From an uncultured Clostridia bacterium (lineage in GTDB: Bacteria > Bacillota > Clostridia > TANB77 > CAG-508), in contig CANQCG010000008.1 of NCBI GenBank assembly GCA_947589645.1, positions 1 to 50,035 on the forward strand: 50,035 nt of DNA. The letters are read 5' to 3'. The translations under genes and the position numbers were made by a program. Below are positions 1-9,177 of this stretch, piece after piece. Under the pieces are notes generated by a model, which did no database searches, was not told the origin of the DNA, and saw nothing but the letters and a program-made list of their open reading frames with translations. Within the stretch, counting starts at the first letter, position 1. Each line of letters opens with the position of its first letter.

Positions 1-452
1 AGTAATTCTTCAAAATAATCTTCATCAAAAAATGTTCCATTTTCCATTCTTTTTTTATCTATAATATAGCCTTTTTTTGCAAATTGTTTTAATACATTTG
101 TTGCCCATCTTCTAAATTGAATCGCTCTGTCTGAATTTACTCTGTAACCAACAGATATAACTGCATCTAAATTGTAATAATTAGTATTATAATTTTTTCC
201 ATCAGATGCAGTTAGTAAGAATTTCTTACTAACTGATTTTTCTTCTAATTCTCCATCAGCAAAAATATTTTGTATATGCATGGTTATATTATTTCTAGTT
301 GTATCATAAAGTTCTCCTAATGCTTTTTGAGTTAGCCATAAATCTCCTTCTTCAAATCTTACTTGTATTCCTTTTTCTTTCTTCTGCATTTCAAATACTA
401 AAAACTCAGCAGAACTACTTCGTATTATTAAATTTTTATTATTTTTTTTCAA
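1..452 (-). CDS. RhuM family protein, 3' end outside window
   Basis: About 150 N-terminal residues are visible; the gene runs off the left edge. The translation carries features of the RhuM virulence-protein family: an N-terminal stretch containing WLTQKALGEL, a segment LYDTTRNNITMHIQNIF, then DGKNYNTNYYNLDAVISVGY and RAIQFRRWATNVLKQF. RhuM proteins are common on phages and genomic islands; their biochemical role is not firmly known. I chose the TTG at 450-452 because GGAGA (461-465) lies 8 nt upstream and no ATG fits. It sits just downstream of a broken BRO-N gene on the same strand, a typical accessory pairing. Family call is firm, function is not. Confidence 0.8.
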   Translation of the reverse strand, partial: MKKNNKNLIIRSSSAEFLVFEMQKKEKGIQVRFEEGDLWLTQKALGELYDTTRNNITMHIQNIFADGELEEKSVSKKFLLTASDGKNYNTNYYNLDAVISVGYRVNSDRAIQFRRWATNVLKQFAKKGYIIDKKRMENGTFFDEDYFEEL

Positions 453-471
453 TTATTTTTTCTCCTTATTA

Positions 472-806
472 TTAACCTTGTTTTTGATTAGCATCATTCT
501 TGTCTTTCATTCTATCTAAAACTTTTTGCTCTATATTCCTTGTGTGTTTAAAACATCTGTATTTCTCATTTTGCCATCTTTCGACTCAAATTTGAAAGTG
601 TCACAATTTGTGACGGTTTCATTTCCTTCTTTAGTCATTCTGTATTTTAAAGTTCTCCAATAATGTGATGGATCAGGACTGTCAGTTAATGCTTTAATAA
701 CATCAACCACACTAAAATAGTAATCTTCTTTTTCAGGATCCCAAATGCTTCTGATTTCTTTTCCTTCAAAAAGATTTGATATAGTTTCTAATTTATTATT
801 TGTCAT
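472..806 (-). pseudogene. Truncated BRO-N (phage antirepressor-like) protein
   Basis: The 91-residue open frame (531-806) starts MTNNKLETISNLFEGKEIRS and holds a BRO N-terminal DNA-binding-type domain (WDPEKEDYYFSVVDVIKAL, PSHYWRTLKYR, DVLNTQGI). It stops where intact relatives continue into a helical region. In the -1 frame beyond the stop, about 20 more codons (IEQKVLDRMKDKND...) run to a stop at 472-474, which looks like the C-terminal tail of the same protein. I infer an internal deletion or frameshift that fused head and tail out of frame. It lies immediately upstream of rhuM and both look like remnants of a mobile element. A short functional BRO-N protein cannot be excluded. Confidence 0.65.
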
Positions 807-893
807 TAAATATCACTTCCTTAGTTATTTCTTGCTATTCTATAATAAATTTTGCCTTTTGTCAAACATTTGTTTTAATTTAGTAAATATTTT

Positions 894-2261
894 TTATTTT
901 AGTTTCAGTACTGCCACACACTCAACGCTGCTCGTAAAGGGAAACATATCAACTGGTCTTATTTTGTAAATATTATATTCAGCTTCTAGTAAGCTTAAAT
1001 CTCTTACTAAACTTGCTGGGTTACAGCTAATATAAACCAACTTTTTAGGTTTGATTTTCAAAATATTTTCTATGCTAATTTTGTCAAGCCCTTTTCGTGG
1101 AGGATCTAGCATAATTATATCTGGAATTATTTTCTTTCTATTTATTAAATCATCTAAAACATCTTGAACATCACCACTAATAAATTCTGTATTTTTTACA
1201 TTATTTATTTTTGCATTTTCTTTTGCCATTTTAATTGCTTCTTCTACAATTTCAATGCCATAAACTTTTTTAGCATACTTTGACATAAAAATTGAAATGG
1301 TCCCCACGCCACAATATAAGTCAAACACAGTATCATCTTTAGAAATATTAGCCTCTTCAACACCTATATTGTATAAAGCCTCTGCTTGAACTGGGTTTAC
1401 TTGATAAAATGAAAGTGGAGAAATTTTGAAGGTATAATCTCCTAAAATGTCTGTTATATAGCCCTCTCCATATAAATTTACATTTTTATCTCCTAATATT
1501 ACATTAGTATTTTTTGTGTTTATATTTTTTACAACGGTTTTAATGTTTGAAAATTCTTTGATTAATTCTTTAACTAAAATTTCTTCTTTTTCAAGAGTAG
1601 TTCCATTTACTACCAAAACCACCATTATTTCTTGAGTTTGTTTACCTATTTTTATTACTATGTGTCTTAAGCTTCCTTTTCCAGTTTTCTCATCATATAC
1701 ACTTATGTTATTTTTAATTGCAAAATCATATATAAATTTAGCAATACTTTCTACCTGCTCATCTTGAATAAAACATTTTTGCATTGGTATTATTTCATGA
1801 GTTCTGTTTGCAAACACTCCTATTACACGCTTTCCATCTTTTCCTATTCCAATAGGAAATTGTGCCTTATTTCTATAATGATATGGATTCCCCATTCCTA
1901 ATACTTTTGACACTTCTATTTTGTTTTTTAAAGTTTTGTCTACTAAGTTTTGAACAATATTTCTTTTTATATCTAATGTTTCATCATAAGCAATATGTCT
2001 TAAATTGCAACCGCCACACCTTTTATAAGTTTGGCAATCTACTTCTACTCTTTTTTCTGATTTGTTTAATATTTCTATTATTTTTCCATAAGCATAAGAA
2101 GTAAGAACTTTAACTATTAATATTTTTACCTTCTCTCCTTTCATCGCTCCTGGTATAAATATTGTAAAATTATTAATTTTTGCTATTCCTTCTCCTTCTA
2201 TTCCACTATCTATGATGTCTACTACATAATTTTGGTTTTTCACAACTGCTTGATTTTTCAT
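894..2261 (-). CDS. rlmD: 23S rRNA (uracil-5-)-methyltransferase, RlmD/RlmCD type
   Basis: A 455-residue RNA m5U methyltransferase of the TrmA/RumA family, which uses S-adenosylmethionine to methylate uridine in 23S rRNA. The N-terminus (about 8-65) is a TRAM RNA-binding domain. Iron-sulfur ligands appear in CQTYKRCGGC near residue 78 with a later cysteine. The Rossmann domain shows the SAM-binding motif FDLYCGVGTIS; LDPPRKG and the catalytic cysteine in ISCNPASLVRDL follow. Length fits the family. In Bacillota one enzyme (RlmCD) often does the work of both RlmC and RlmD, so the exact target uridine is uncertain. AAAGGGGAAAAC precedes the ATG. Confidence 0.95.
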   Translation of the reverse strand: MKNQAVVKNQNYVVDIIDSGIEGEGIAKINNFTIFIPGAMKGEKVKILIVKVLTSYAYGKIIEILNKSEKRVEVDCQTYKRCGGCNLRHIAYDETLDIKRNIVQNLVDKTLKNKIEVSKVLGMGNPYHYRNKAQFPIGIGKDGKRVIGVFANRTHEIIPMQKCFIQDEQVESIAKFIYDFAIKNNISVYDEKTGKGSLRHIVIKIGKQTQEIMVVLVVNGTTLEKEEILVKELIKEFSNIKTVVKNINTKNTNVILGDKNVNLYGEGYITDILGDYTFKISPLSFYQVNPVQAEALYNIGVEEANISKDDTVFDLYCGVGTISIFMSKYAKKVYGIEIVEEAIKMAKENAKINNVKNTEFISGDVQDVLDDLINRKKIIPDIIMLDPPRKGLDKISIENILKIKPKKLVYISCNPASLVRDLSLLEAEYNIYKIRPVDMFPFTSSVECVAVLKLK

Positions 2262-2299
2262 GTTTTCCCCTTTCTAATTTTATTTTGTAACTCTTTAGA

Positions 2300-3028
2300 C
2301 TATAATTTTAATTGGACAATGCCTCCATAATCAATTACATCAAAATCTTTAAAGTCAATTATCTCTAAATTTCTTTTTAATATAAAATTTCTTATTTGAT
2401 TGTTTTTATCTATTTTACTTAAATCTCCTGTTATTATTACATAATTATCTATTCTAGAAATTACTCCTCCAATAAAACCTTTTTTATCGCTATATTTATT
2501 GTTGTTTATTAGTTTTATATCTGGCTCATATTGTAAATATAACACATCTATATTATGCTTTTGCAATATTTTATATAAAGCTTTATCCGTTACAATTGCA
2601 CTATTTTCGTCTATTACTGCTATTGAACAATTTGTATAACCCTGCGTCGTGTTAATTAGTTCATAGCCTTGCTCTATTAACTCTTGCTTTATTTTTGTGT
2701 CACAGAATTCGAAGTTGTGTATAGCTTTTTTTCCAATTATACATACATTATATTTTATATCATTTGGGTATTTGCTTTGTAAATTTGAATTCCCCAGTTC
2801 TATATTATTATAGTTATACAATTTTTCTTTTATTTCACTATACCTGCTTGGTTCTACTATTAATTTATGTCCTATTTTACAAGTAAATATATCAACATGT
2901 GCTGATATTTCTTCATATACACTATTGCTTGGCTTTAATTCTAATAAATTATAACCTAACTCTTTTAATTTTTTCTTTTCTGCATCTAGCATTCTTCCAT
3001 CAATTATTAATGCTGAATTTGTAACCAT
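2300..3028 (-). CDS. Conserved clostridial protein, DUF6873-like
   Basis: A 242-residue soluble protein without signal peptide or membrane segment. It contains HVDIFTCKIGHKLIVEPS, a central GYTNCSIAVIDENSAIVTDKAL and a C-terminal GGVISRIDNYVIITGDLSKI. The alternating strand pattern and the conserved His/Asp/Cys in the first half resemble clostridial proteins labelled DUF6873, which may be related to the GME/amidinotransferase-like fold; that is a memory-based family guess. Function is unknown. It lies 38 bp upstream of rlmD on the same strand and could be cotranscribed with it. Confidence 0.6.
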   Translation of the reverse strand: MVTNSALIIDGRMLDAEKKKLKELGYNLLELKPSNSVYEEISAHVDIFTCKIGHKLIVEPSRYSEIKEKLYNYNNIELGNSNLQSKYPNDIKYNVCIIGKKAIHNFEFCDTKIKQELIEQGYELINTTQGYTNCSIAVIDENSAIVTDKALYKILQKHNIDVLYLQYEPDIKLINNNKYSDKKGFIGGVISRIDNYVIITGDLSKIDKNNQIRNFILKRNLEIIDFKDFDVIDYGGIVQLKL

Positions 3029-3066
3029 ATTTTTAACCTTTTACACCTTTACATTTTGTTAATATT

Positions 3067-3094
3067 ATAAAAGTCAGCTTATTATTAGCTGACT
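3067..3094 (-). terminator. Intrinsic terminator of the 3.1-4.6 kb gene pair
   Basis: On the minus strand GTCAGCT and AGCTGAC form a 7-bp stem around AATAATA, followed by TTTTAT. It lies 30 bp past the stop of the 101-residue gene and separates that pair from the DUF6873-like gene. Confidence 0.7.
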
Positions 3095-3124
3095 CTTATA
3101 AATGTTCTTTAAAATATCATTAAA

Positions 3125-3430
3125 TTATATTTTTTTAGTAGTTTGCTTTGCTATTTCCTCATTTTCATTCCAATATTCCAAAATCTCTTCTCTTTCCCTT
3201 TCATTTGCTACGTAATTATAATACAGTAAAGATATTAAATCTTTACATCCTTCAGATATTTCTTGTTCTTTTAATGGTTTATCCTTGTTTATATTTATGG
3301 TAATTGTAGATGTTTTTGATATTTTTTTTAAATTTTCTAAAAAATTATTTGGTATTTTAGATACAAAATTAAAATCAAAATACTTTAAAATATCTAAAGT
3401 TTCCTTAGCAATATCATCTACTTTGATCAT
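3125..3430 (-). CDS. Hypothetical 101-aa acidic protein
   Basis: I do not recognise this protein. It is soluble, predicted mostly helical, with a C-terminal segment LLYYNYVANEREREEILEYW. Its start overlaps the end of the upstream 387-residue gene by 17 bp, and AAGGAGAAGAT provides a good ribosome site inside that gene, so the two are almost certainly translationally coupled and work together. A terminator follows at 3067-3094. Confidence 0.65.
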   Translation of the reverse strand: MIKVDDIAKETLDILKYFDFNFVSKIPNNFLENLKKISKTSTITININKDKPLKEQEISEGCKDLISLLYYNYVANEREREEILEYWNENEEIAKQTTKKI

Positions 3431-4577
3431 AGTTTTCTTTATCTTCTCCTTTTAATTTTTGTACATTAGATTTTGACTTTATAAATTGTTTGAATTCAGA
3501 AAATAGTTCTTTTATGTTACTCAGCTTTCTGCCAGTAGCTAAACTCTTAGCATCATCAATACTAAATGTAAGTGTTTCACTTTTAGGTATATCCATATCA
3601 GTAGGAACACTGTCAATAAAATTAAATATTGTTTCAGAAATATTTTGCTCTTTCGAAACAAAAAATCCACTTGCACCATTTTGAGTAATACTGCTTGTAT
3701 TAATTCCTGGTAGAGCTTTTACCATATCTAAATTACATATTTTAGGTATAAAATATCGAACATCTATAGTACCTTTGTTGCTAGAATCTATATCTATAGT
3801 TAAGGCGTATCCTCTGTCTCTTACCATCATTAATGCTCTATCTTTCATAGACACTATATCAGTATATCCTACATCTAAATCAATAGGAAAATTTTCGAAT
3901 ATTTCTTTTGAAACTTCATTTGCTTCACCATATAAAATTATATCATAACCTAATGTATTTTTTTTAGTTTCTAAAATCGGCATAGATTGTAAAAGTTCTT
4001 CATCATTTATTATTGATGAATGTACAATATGGAGTAATTCATTTATACTGTCTACATCATTGATTATACTAGGTATGGCTTTTAAACCTCCTTGCATCGT
4101 GTAGCCACGGAAAGTTTGTTTAGTTCTCTCCAATAATTCTGGTTTCATATCTGTAAATACTTTTTGATAAATTTCTTGAAGACTTTCACGATTATAACCA
4201 TAAGCTAGTTTAGAAAGTGTGTCTGTTGCTCTTTCAAAGTAAGTATTAAGACTATTTTCAGACTGAAGCCCCATATTAAGATTTTTCGCAATTTCCTTAA
4301 ATTTAAATTCCATATTCTTTAGTTCGGTAAACAGTTTATCTAAATAATTCATTCTGCTATCTTCACTATATTCATCAATTGATTCTGGAGATAAATTAAT
4401 TAGGTCAGTTTTTATTTCTATATCTTTTTTAAAGAAATCTACTAATGCTCTATACTGTTCTTCTCGTCTAGTAATTTCATCTAAATTTGTTGTAGAACCT
4501 TCCACAATAATTGATTGTTTTTGGGAAACCTCTACATTTTCATACTTTTCCTTAATTTTTTTATTTTGTCCTTCCAT
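3414..4577 (-). CDS. Hypothetical 387-aa cytoplasmic protein
   Basis: I do not recognise this protein. The first 45 residues are charged and polar and look flexible; residues 50-170 are helical, with TFRGYTMQGGLKAIP; residues 170-330 look alpha/beta (TLGYDIILYGEA, FPIDLDVGYTDIVSMKDRALMMVRDRGYALTIDID, then GTIDVRYFIPKICN). No signal peptide or membrane helix is seen. GGAGAAAATAT precedes the ATG. It heads a two-gene unit with the overlapping 101-residue gene. A nucleotide-binding or nucleotidyltransferase-like fold is conceivable from the middle section, but I cannot support it. Confidence 0.65.
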   Translation of the reverse strand: MEGQNKKIKEKYENVEVSQKQSIIVEGSTTNLDEITRREEQYRALVDFFKKDIEIKTDLINLSPESIDEYSEDSRMNYLDKLFTELKNMEFKFKEIAKNLNMGLQSENSLNTYFERATDTLSKLAYGYNRESLQEIYQKVFTDMKPELLERTKQTFRGYTMQGGLKAIPSIINDVDSINELLHIVHSSIINDEELLQSMPILETKKNTLGYDIILYGEANEVSKEIFENFPIDLDVGYTDIVSMKDRALMMVRDRGYALTIDIDSSNKGTIDVRYFIPKICNLDMVKALPGINTSSITQNGASGFFVSKEQNISETIFNFIDSVPTDMDIPKSETLTFSIDDAKSLATGRKLSNIKELFSEFKQFIKSKSNVQKLKGEDKENYDQSR

Positions 4578-4699
4578 ATATTTTCTCCATACTTTATAAT
4601 ATCACATTTTTGTAATAAATATATAATTATTTTTATATTAATTTTTTCGATATATGTAACTATATATCACAAAGGTGTTACTTTTTCAATAGTTTTAGC

Positions 4700-4730
4700 C
4701 AAAAAAAGTCCAACCCTTAAGAGTTAGACT
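4700..4730 (-). terminator. Terminator downstream of tRNA-Leu
   Basis: On the minus strand AGTCTAAC pairs with GTTGGACT and is followed by seven T. It lies about 80 bp past the tRNA-Leu 3' end with no gene between, so it most likely ends the tRNA transcript. The rest of 4578-4809 shows nothing else clear. Confidence 0.75.
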
Positions 4731-4809
4731 ATAATTTTGTGTTCATTAATTTTTTATACACTTATAATGAAGGTTATATACGAACTTTAAAAAAGTTCAA
4801 AAAATTAGT

Positions 4810-4894
4810 TGGTGCGGATGAAGGGACTTGAACCCCCACGTCGTTGACACTGGTTCCTAAGACCAGCGCGTCTGCCAATTCCGCCACATCCGCA
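4810..4894 (-). tRNA. tRNA-Leu (anticodon UAG)
   Basis: Full cloverleaf of 85 nt with encoded CCA. The acceptor arm pairs TGCGGAT with ATCCGCA. The anticodon arm CTGGT-CTTAGGA-ACCAG places TAG at positions 34-36, reading CUA. A long variable arm (GTGTCAACGACG) marks it as class II. The T arm contains GGTTCAAGTCC. Confidence 0.97.
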
Positions 4895-4999
4895 TTTGAT
4901 AGCATAATTTATATTAACACTTTTATTTGTCATTGTCAATACTTATGATTAATTTTTTAAATTTTGCCTTGAGGAAAATATGGCTAAAATATACTATTT

Positions 5000-5033
5000 A
5001 AGAGTAGACTTAAATTCAGATAAGTCTACTCTT
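5000..5033 (-). terminator. 13-bp hairpin after the 648-aa gene
   Basis: AAGAGTAGACTTA and TAAGTCTACTCTT form a perfect 13-bp stem 8 bp past the stop at 5041. No U-tract follows on either strand, so it may be a weak terminator or an mRNA 3'-end stabiliser. Confidence 0.5.
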
Positions 5034-5040
5034 AAAACTA

Positions 5041-6987
5041 TTACCAGTTATATGAATATGCCTCATTTACAAAAACTTTATAATCATCAAATTGTACATT
5101 CTCATAATTAGAGTCATATGGATAATTTAAGTTAAAGTTTCCTGATCTTCCAGCTTTAACATCTGAATCTATTGCATCCGCTAATCCAACTACTTTGCCT
5201 TGATTATAATACACAACTGAAACAGTAATAAATTCTATCATTTCATCTGAATTGTTTTTTACTTGAACTACAATTCCTTCACCAGTGTTATTATGTGTCA
5301 TACTAATTTCATCAAAATATTGGGTTTCTTCAGTTTCTTCTGCATCTACATAAATTTCATAAGTTGCAAAGTTAGCTGGTGCATTAAGCATTTCTATGGC
5401 TATGTCTTTGCCTGCACCTACTGCCATTAAATCATCTGAACTACTACCTAAAAATTTTCCTTGTGCATCATAGAATTCTACCTCTATTTCCATATCTACT
5501 GCAAATCTATTATCGTTTTTTGCAAAAACAACAAATGTGGAATTTAGTGCTTTTTCTCCCCTTGCAGTAATATTTTTCTCTATACTGCTACTTGTACCAG
5601 TATGATTTTCGCTTGGTAATTCTATATCATTATCTTTTGATATTTCAGAAAATTTTTCTATTAATTCGTATAACTTACTTTCTAAAAGTCTTTGAGTTGC
5701 CTTCGATAAGTCTTCAGTTTTAATATTTTTAGCTTCTACGGCATAATTTGTATTCATATTATTATTAATAGGCTCATTAACCTTATAGCTTGCTTCAATA
5801 TTGAAAGTTATAGTTCCCAATTCTTCTAAATCAAATGATAGTGCAATTTTTTTAGCATCATTATCTAAATCTTCTAATTTAACTGTTCCAGATAATAATT
5901 GTTCTTCATTTAATATTATATAAAATTTGTATGAATCATTTGCCTTTTCAATTTTTAGAACTAAACTTTCTCCTTCTGCTTCTACTTCGAAGTCTACTCT
6001 AGCAATTTTTTGCATTATTCCAGTTCTATAAATCTTTATATATAAAGTTCCATCTTGAATTTGTAAATCATTTAATTTTTCCAAGGTATCTTCTAACCTT
6101 TGTCTTTGTTCTTCTTTATCTTTAAAACAATTTAGGTAATCTTCATTATCTAATAAGTTTTCTAGTACTGTTTCTATCTCATACTTAAACTCTGCAATTC
6201 CCATTTTTAGAACATATTTATCTGCCATAATTTCTTTTGAATTAATAGTTATTTTTTCTCTTTCTTTACTACAATACTTATCTTTTATTATTGCTTGAAA
6301 TTCATTTTGGATAATTTTTGTAACTTTAGCATTATTGATTTTTTGTCCAAGTGTCATTTTTTCAAAATCTAGTGAATCATATAAACTGTTATAATAATCT
6401 TCATCCACATCTAATTTAATTATATTATCAAAAAATTGTTCTAATTTTACAAAAGTTCCTTTTTGCTTAGCATCTATCAACATCTGTGCATTTAATAACT
6501 CTTCATTTTCATAATTTGAATTTAGTCCTAAAAACACGTTTTTATTTTCTACATCTATATTAAGTTCTAAAGATGCATCTATATTATTAATTAAGTCTAT
6601 TACTTCTTGATCAGCTTTGTCTATGTAGCCTTCATTTATATCTAAATCTACATCAAGACCTACTTTTGATTTTATAGTATTTGGCATATCAAAAGACTTT
6701 GTTATACTACCTATTCCCGCTTTTATTATATTTTGATACATAGCTTTTGCATTTGTATATACCGCAAAATAGTAATAAACTACACCTATAACTATTGCAA
6801 GTAGCAATAATATAATTAATATTAGCCCTGCTTTTCCTTTTTTCTTTTTAGGCACTTTTTCATTAATTTGTCCCATTGGCGTAAATTTAGATTCTGAAGT
6901 TTCTGTGTTTACACTAGAACTAACCTCTTTTTGTATATCTACATTTTGTGCTTCGACATTTTTTTGTTTTTTATTATCTTCTTCCAT
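5041..6987 (-). CDS. Membrane-anchored surface protein with two C-terminal beta domains
   Basis: A 648-residue protein of no family I can name with certainty. Residues 1-50 are charged cytoplasmic sequence ending PKKKKGK; about 53-75 is one membrane helix (AGLILIILLLLAIVIGVVYY); the rest should be outside. Residues 90-440 form a long domain rich in D, E and K. Two Ig-like beta units follow: one with FVVFAKNDNRFAVDMEIEVEFYD, then GKFLGSS, and a second with GIVVQVKNNSDEMIEFITVS, then YYNQGKVVG, which resemble FxLYD-type domains repeated in tandem. GAAGGGAGAAAT precedes the ATG. It appears monocistronic, with a hairpin behind it. Role unknown; a cell-envelope sensor or scaffold would fit. Confidence 0.65.
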   Translation of the reverse strand: MEEDNKKQKNVEAQNVDIQKEVSSSVNTETSESKFTPMGQINEKVPKKKKGKAGLILIILLLLAIVIGVVYYYFAVYTNAKAMYQNIIKAGIGSITKSFDMPNTIKSKVGLDVDLDINEGYIDKADQEVIDLINNIDASLELNIDVENKNVFLGLNSNYENEELLNAQMLIDAKQKGTFVKLEQFFDNIIKLDVDEDYYNSLYDSLDFEKMTLGQKINNAKVTKIIQNEFQAIIKDKYCSKEREKITINSKEIMADKYVLKMGIAEFKYEIETVLENLLDNEDYLNCFKDKEEQRQRLEDTLEKLNDLQIQDGTLYIKIYRTGIMQKIARVDFEVEAEGESLVLKIEKANDSYKFYIILNEEQLLSGTVKLEDLDNDAKKIALSFDLEELGTITFNIEASYKVNEPINNNMNTNYAVEAKNIKTEDLSKATQRLLESKLYELIEKFSEISKDNDIELPSENHTGTSSSIEKNITARGEKALNSTFVVFAKNDNRFAVDMEIEVEFYDAQGKFLGSSSDDLMAVGAGKDIAIEMLNAPANFATYEIYVDAEETEETQYFDEISMTHNNTGEGIVVQVKNNSDEMIEFITVSVVYYNQGKVVGLADAIDSDVKAGRSGNFNLNYPYDSNYENVQFDDYKVFVNEAYSYNW

Positions 6988-7060
6988 ATATTTCTCCCTT
7001 CATTTTCTTTTATACATATATTATACATTAATGCTACTTTAAAATTCAATATTTTTGTGG

Positions 7061-7089
7061 GCATAAATATTTTATTTTTGTATATACTT
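7061..7089 (+). promoter_or_regulatory. Possible sigma-F/sigma-G type promoter of sspH
   Basis: GCATA (7061-7065) and TATACTT (7083-7089) are separated by 17 bp, resembling the forespore sigma pattern GYATA-N-CATACTA known for SASP genes. The match is partial and the assignment is inference, supported by the gene that follows. Confidence 0.4.
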
Positions 7090-7119
7090 ATTATAAAGAT
7101 TTAAAAAGGAGGACATGTT

Positions 7120-7302
7120 ATGGATTTAGATAGAATTCACTCAATTTTAAATAACAAAGATAAAGTTGATGTTCTTTATGATGAAAGACCTGTATGGATT
7201 CAAGGTATAAATCACGATATTGCAAAGGTTGGCTTTATTGATAATTTTGAAGAAAAGGATGTTTATATTCAAGATTTATATGAAAGAAATTTGTATAATT
7301 AA
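7120..7302 (+). CDS. sspH: H-type small acid-soluble spore protein
   Basis: A 60-residue protein matching the SspH family in length and layout: an N-terminal MDLDRIHSILNNKDKVDVLY, then RPVWIQGI, a central AKVGFI and a C-terminal acidic segment (EEKDVYIQDLYE). SspH-type proteins are minor spore-core proteins made in the forespore. AAAAAGGAGGACATGTT gives a very strong ribosome site. It is a lone plus-strand gene between minus-strand units, with a forespore-type promoter candidate upstream and a bidirectional terminator downstream. It is direct evidence that the organism's lineage sporulates. Confidence 0.85.
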   Translation: MDLDRIHSILNNKDKVDVLYDERPVWIQGINHDIAKVGFIDNFEEKDVYIQDLYERNLYN

Positions 7303-7315
7303 TATATATGTTTTG

Positions 7316-7395
7316 CAAAAACAGGGCTTTTCTACAAGCTAGCATTTTATTTTTATGTAAAATTATAATGCAAGCTTGTAGAAAAGCCCTGTTTT
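7316..7395. terminator. Bidirectional terminator between sspH and glyS
   Basis: ACAGGGCTTTTCTACAAGCT (7321-7340) is matched by its reverse complement at 7372-7391, and the match extends inward to 26 bp with one mismatch. The arms are flanked by AAAAA on the left and TTTTT on the right, so an RNA hairpin followed by U residues forms on either strand. It can end both converging transcripts. The stem is much longer than most terminators here. Confidence 0.85.
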
Positions 7396-7420
7396 TAAAA
7401 AGAAATATATTTTTCTTGAA

Positions 7421-8803
7421 TTAAAATTCTATTTTTTCTTGAAGCCAAGCTTCTAATTCATCTATTTTTATTCTAACTTGCTCCATTGTGTCTCTATCTC
7501 TTATTGTTACAGCATTATCTTCTAAAGTATCAAAATCAATTGTTACGCAATATGGGGTTCCTATTTCGTCTTCTCTTCTATAACGTTTTCCTATTGAACC
7601 TGCTTCATCATAGTCACACATAAATTTGCTTGATAGCTTACTATATACTTCTTCTGCTTTTTCTGATAACTTTTTAGATAGAGGAAGTACTGCAACTTTG
7701 TATGGTGCTAAAGCCGGATGTAAATGTAATACTGTACGAACATCTCCTTCTGCAATTTCTTCTTCGTCGTATGCATCACACAAAATAGCAAGTGTTACTC
7801 TGTCTGCTCCTAGAGATGGTTCTATTACATATGGCACATATTTTTCTCCTGTGTCTGGATCTAAATAAGATAAATCTTGTTTAGAAACCTCCATATGTCT
7901 TCCTAAGTCATAGTCAGTTCTATCTGCTATTCCCCATAGTTCTCCCCAACCAAATGGAAAATTAAATTCTATATCTGTTGTTGCTTTACTGTAAAATACT
8001 AATTCTTCTGGTGAATGGTCTCTTAATCTAATGCTTTCTTCTTTCATTCCTAAGCTTAATAAGAAATTTTTGCAATAATCTTTCCAATATTTAAACCATT
8101 CTAAGTCTGTACCTGGTTTGCAGAAAAATTCTAATTCCATTTGTTCAAATTCACGTGTTCTAAATGTAAAGTTACCAGGTGTTATTTCGTTTCTAAACGC
8201 CTTTCCAACTTGACCTATTCCCATAGGTAATTTTCTTCTTGTTGTTCTTAATACATTTTTAAAATTAACAAAAATACCTTGTGCTGTTTCTGGTCTTAAA
8301 TATATCTCTGCCTTGGCATCTTCTGTTACTCCTTGGAAAGTTTTAAACATTAAATTGAATTTCCTTATAGATGTAAAGTTTTGTTTTCCACAACTAGGAC
8401 ATGGTATTTTATTGTCAGCAATAAATTTTACTAATTCTTCATCTGACATTCCATCTGCTATCATATCTTTTCCATGTTGATGAGCCCATTCTTCTATTAA
8501 TTTATCTGCTCTGTGTCTTGTTTTACATTCTTTGCAATCTATTAATGGATCAGAAAAACCTCCTACATGCCCTGATGCAACCCATGTTGTTGGGTTCATT
8601 AATATTGCACAGTCTAACCCTACATTATGCTTGTTTTCTTGAATAAATTTTTTCATCCATACTTTTTTTACATTGTTTTTAAGTTCAACACCTAAAGGAC
8701 CATAATCCCATGTATTTGCTAACCCTCCATATATTTCTGAGCCTGGGTATATAAAGCCTCTGTTTTTACATAAACTTACTAAAGTTTCCATTGAATTTAC
8801 CAT
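7421..8803 (-). CDS. glyS: Glycyl-tRNA synthetase, single-chain class II type
   Basis: A 460-residue dimeric-type GlyRS (GlyQS form common in Bacillota), which charges tRNA-Gly with glycine using ATP. The N-terminal [20 protein letters not shown] and the motif-1 region [16 protein letters not shown] are typical. Cysteine pairs C-x2-C (CKEC and CPSC) suggest a zinc-binding insertion. Motif 2 is seen in [19 protein letters not shown] and motif 3 in [13 protein letters not shown]; the anticodon-binding domain covers the last 110 residues ([14 protein letters not shown]). A T-box leader and sigma-A promoter lie upstream, so expression should follow uncharged tRNA-Gly. Confidence 0.97.
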   Translation of the reverse strand: MVNSMETLVSLCKNRGFIYPGSEIYGGLANTWDYGPLGVELKNNVKKVWMKKFIQENKHNVGLDCAILMNPTTWVASGHVGGFSDPLIDCKECKTRHRADKLIEEWAHQHGKDMIADGMSDEELVKFIADNKIPCPSCGKQNFTSIRKFNLMFKTFQGVTEDAKAEIYLRPETAQGIFVNFKNVLRTTRRKLPMGIGQVGKAFRNEITPGNFTFRTREFEQMELEFFCKPGTDLEWFKYWKDYCKNFLLSLGMKEESIRLRDHSPEELVFYSKATTDIEFNFPFGWGELWGIADRTDYDLGRHMEVSKQDLSYLDPDTGEKYVPYVIEPSLGADRVTLAILCDAYDEEEIAEGDVRTVLHLHPALAPYKVAVLPLSKKLSEKAEEVYSKLSSKFMCDYDEAGSIGKRYRREDEIGTPYCVTIDFDTLEDNAVTIRDRDTMEQVRIKIDELEAWLQEKIEF

Positions 8804-8912
8804 AAAAATTCCTCCCTTTTTTATTTGTTATGCATAATTTTAAAAAACGCATTTTACTTAACTGCATGAATTTTAAAACTGCATTTTAATTTATTTACTA
8901 TGCATGAAAATC

Positions 8913-9112
8913 AAAAAAACTTTCATACCTAGCAAATGCTAGGGACGAAAGTTACTTTCCGCGTTTCCACCCTAATTCTTAGAATTTTTATTCTAAGCAC
9001 CTTAATTGATTTTTGTTACTCCAAAGCTCCCCATATACCTATTATTATTGGTTTGCACCAATCACCAATTCTCTAAAAATAATTTGGTATAATTTTTCTT
9101 TTTCAACGTAAC
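8913..9112 (-). ncRNA. T-box riboswitch (glycine) of glyS
   Basis: On the minus strand the conserved T-box sequence AGGGTGGAAACGCGG lies at 8959-8973. It is followed by a terminator whose stem includes CTTTCGTCCCTAGCA and CTAGGTATGAAAG, ending in seven T (8913-8953). Upstream are stem-I elements: AGAGAATTGGTGATTGGTGC (9057-9076) and a run GGGGAGC that can offer GGA or GGG as glycine specifier. The exact specifier needs folding. The terminator and the T-box side of the antiterminator overlap as in known T-boxes. Between the terminator and glyS (8804-8912) I see only AT-rich leader. Confidence 0.92.
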
Positions 9113-9128
9113 TATTTAACTGGTAAAG

Positions 9129-9157
9129 ATTTTATCAAAGTAGAGTTAAAAAGTCAA
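9129..9157 (-). promoter_or_regulatory. Sigma-A promoter of the glyS T-box transcript
   Basis: TTGACT (9152-9157) and TAAAAT (9129-9134) are separated by 17 bp, pointing into the T-box leader. Confidence 0.8.
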
Positions 9158-9177
9158 TATTTTTTGTTTAAAATATC

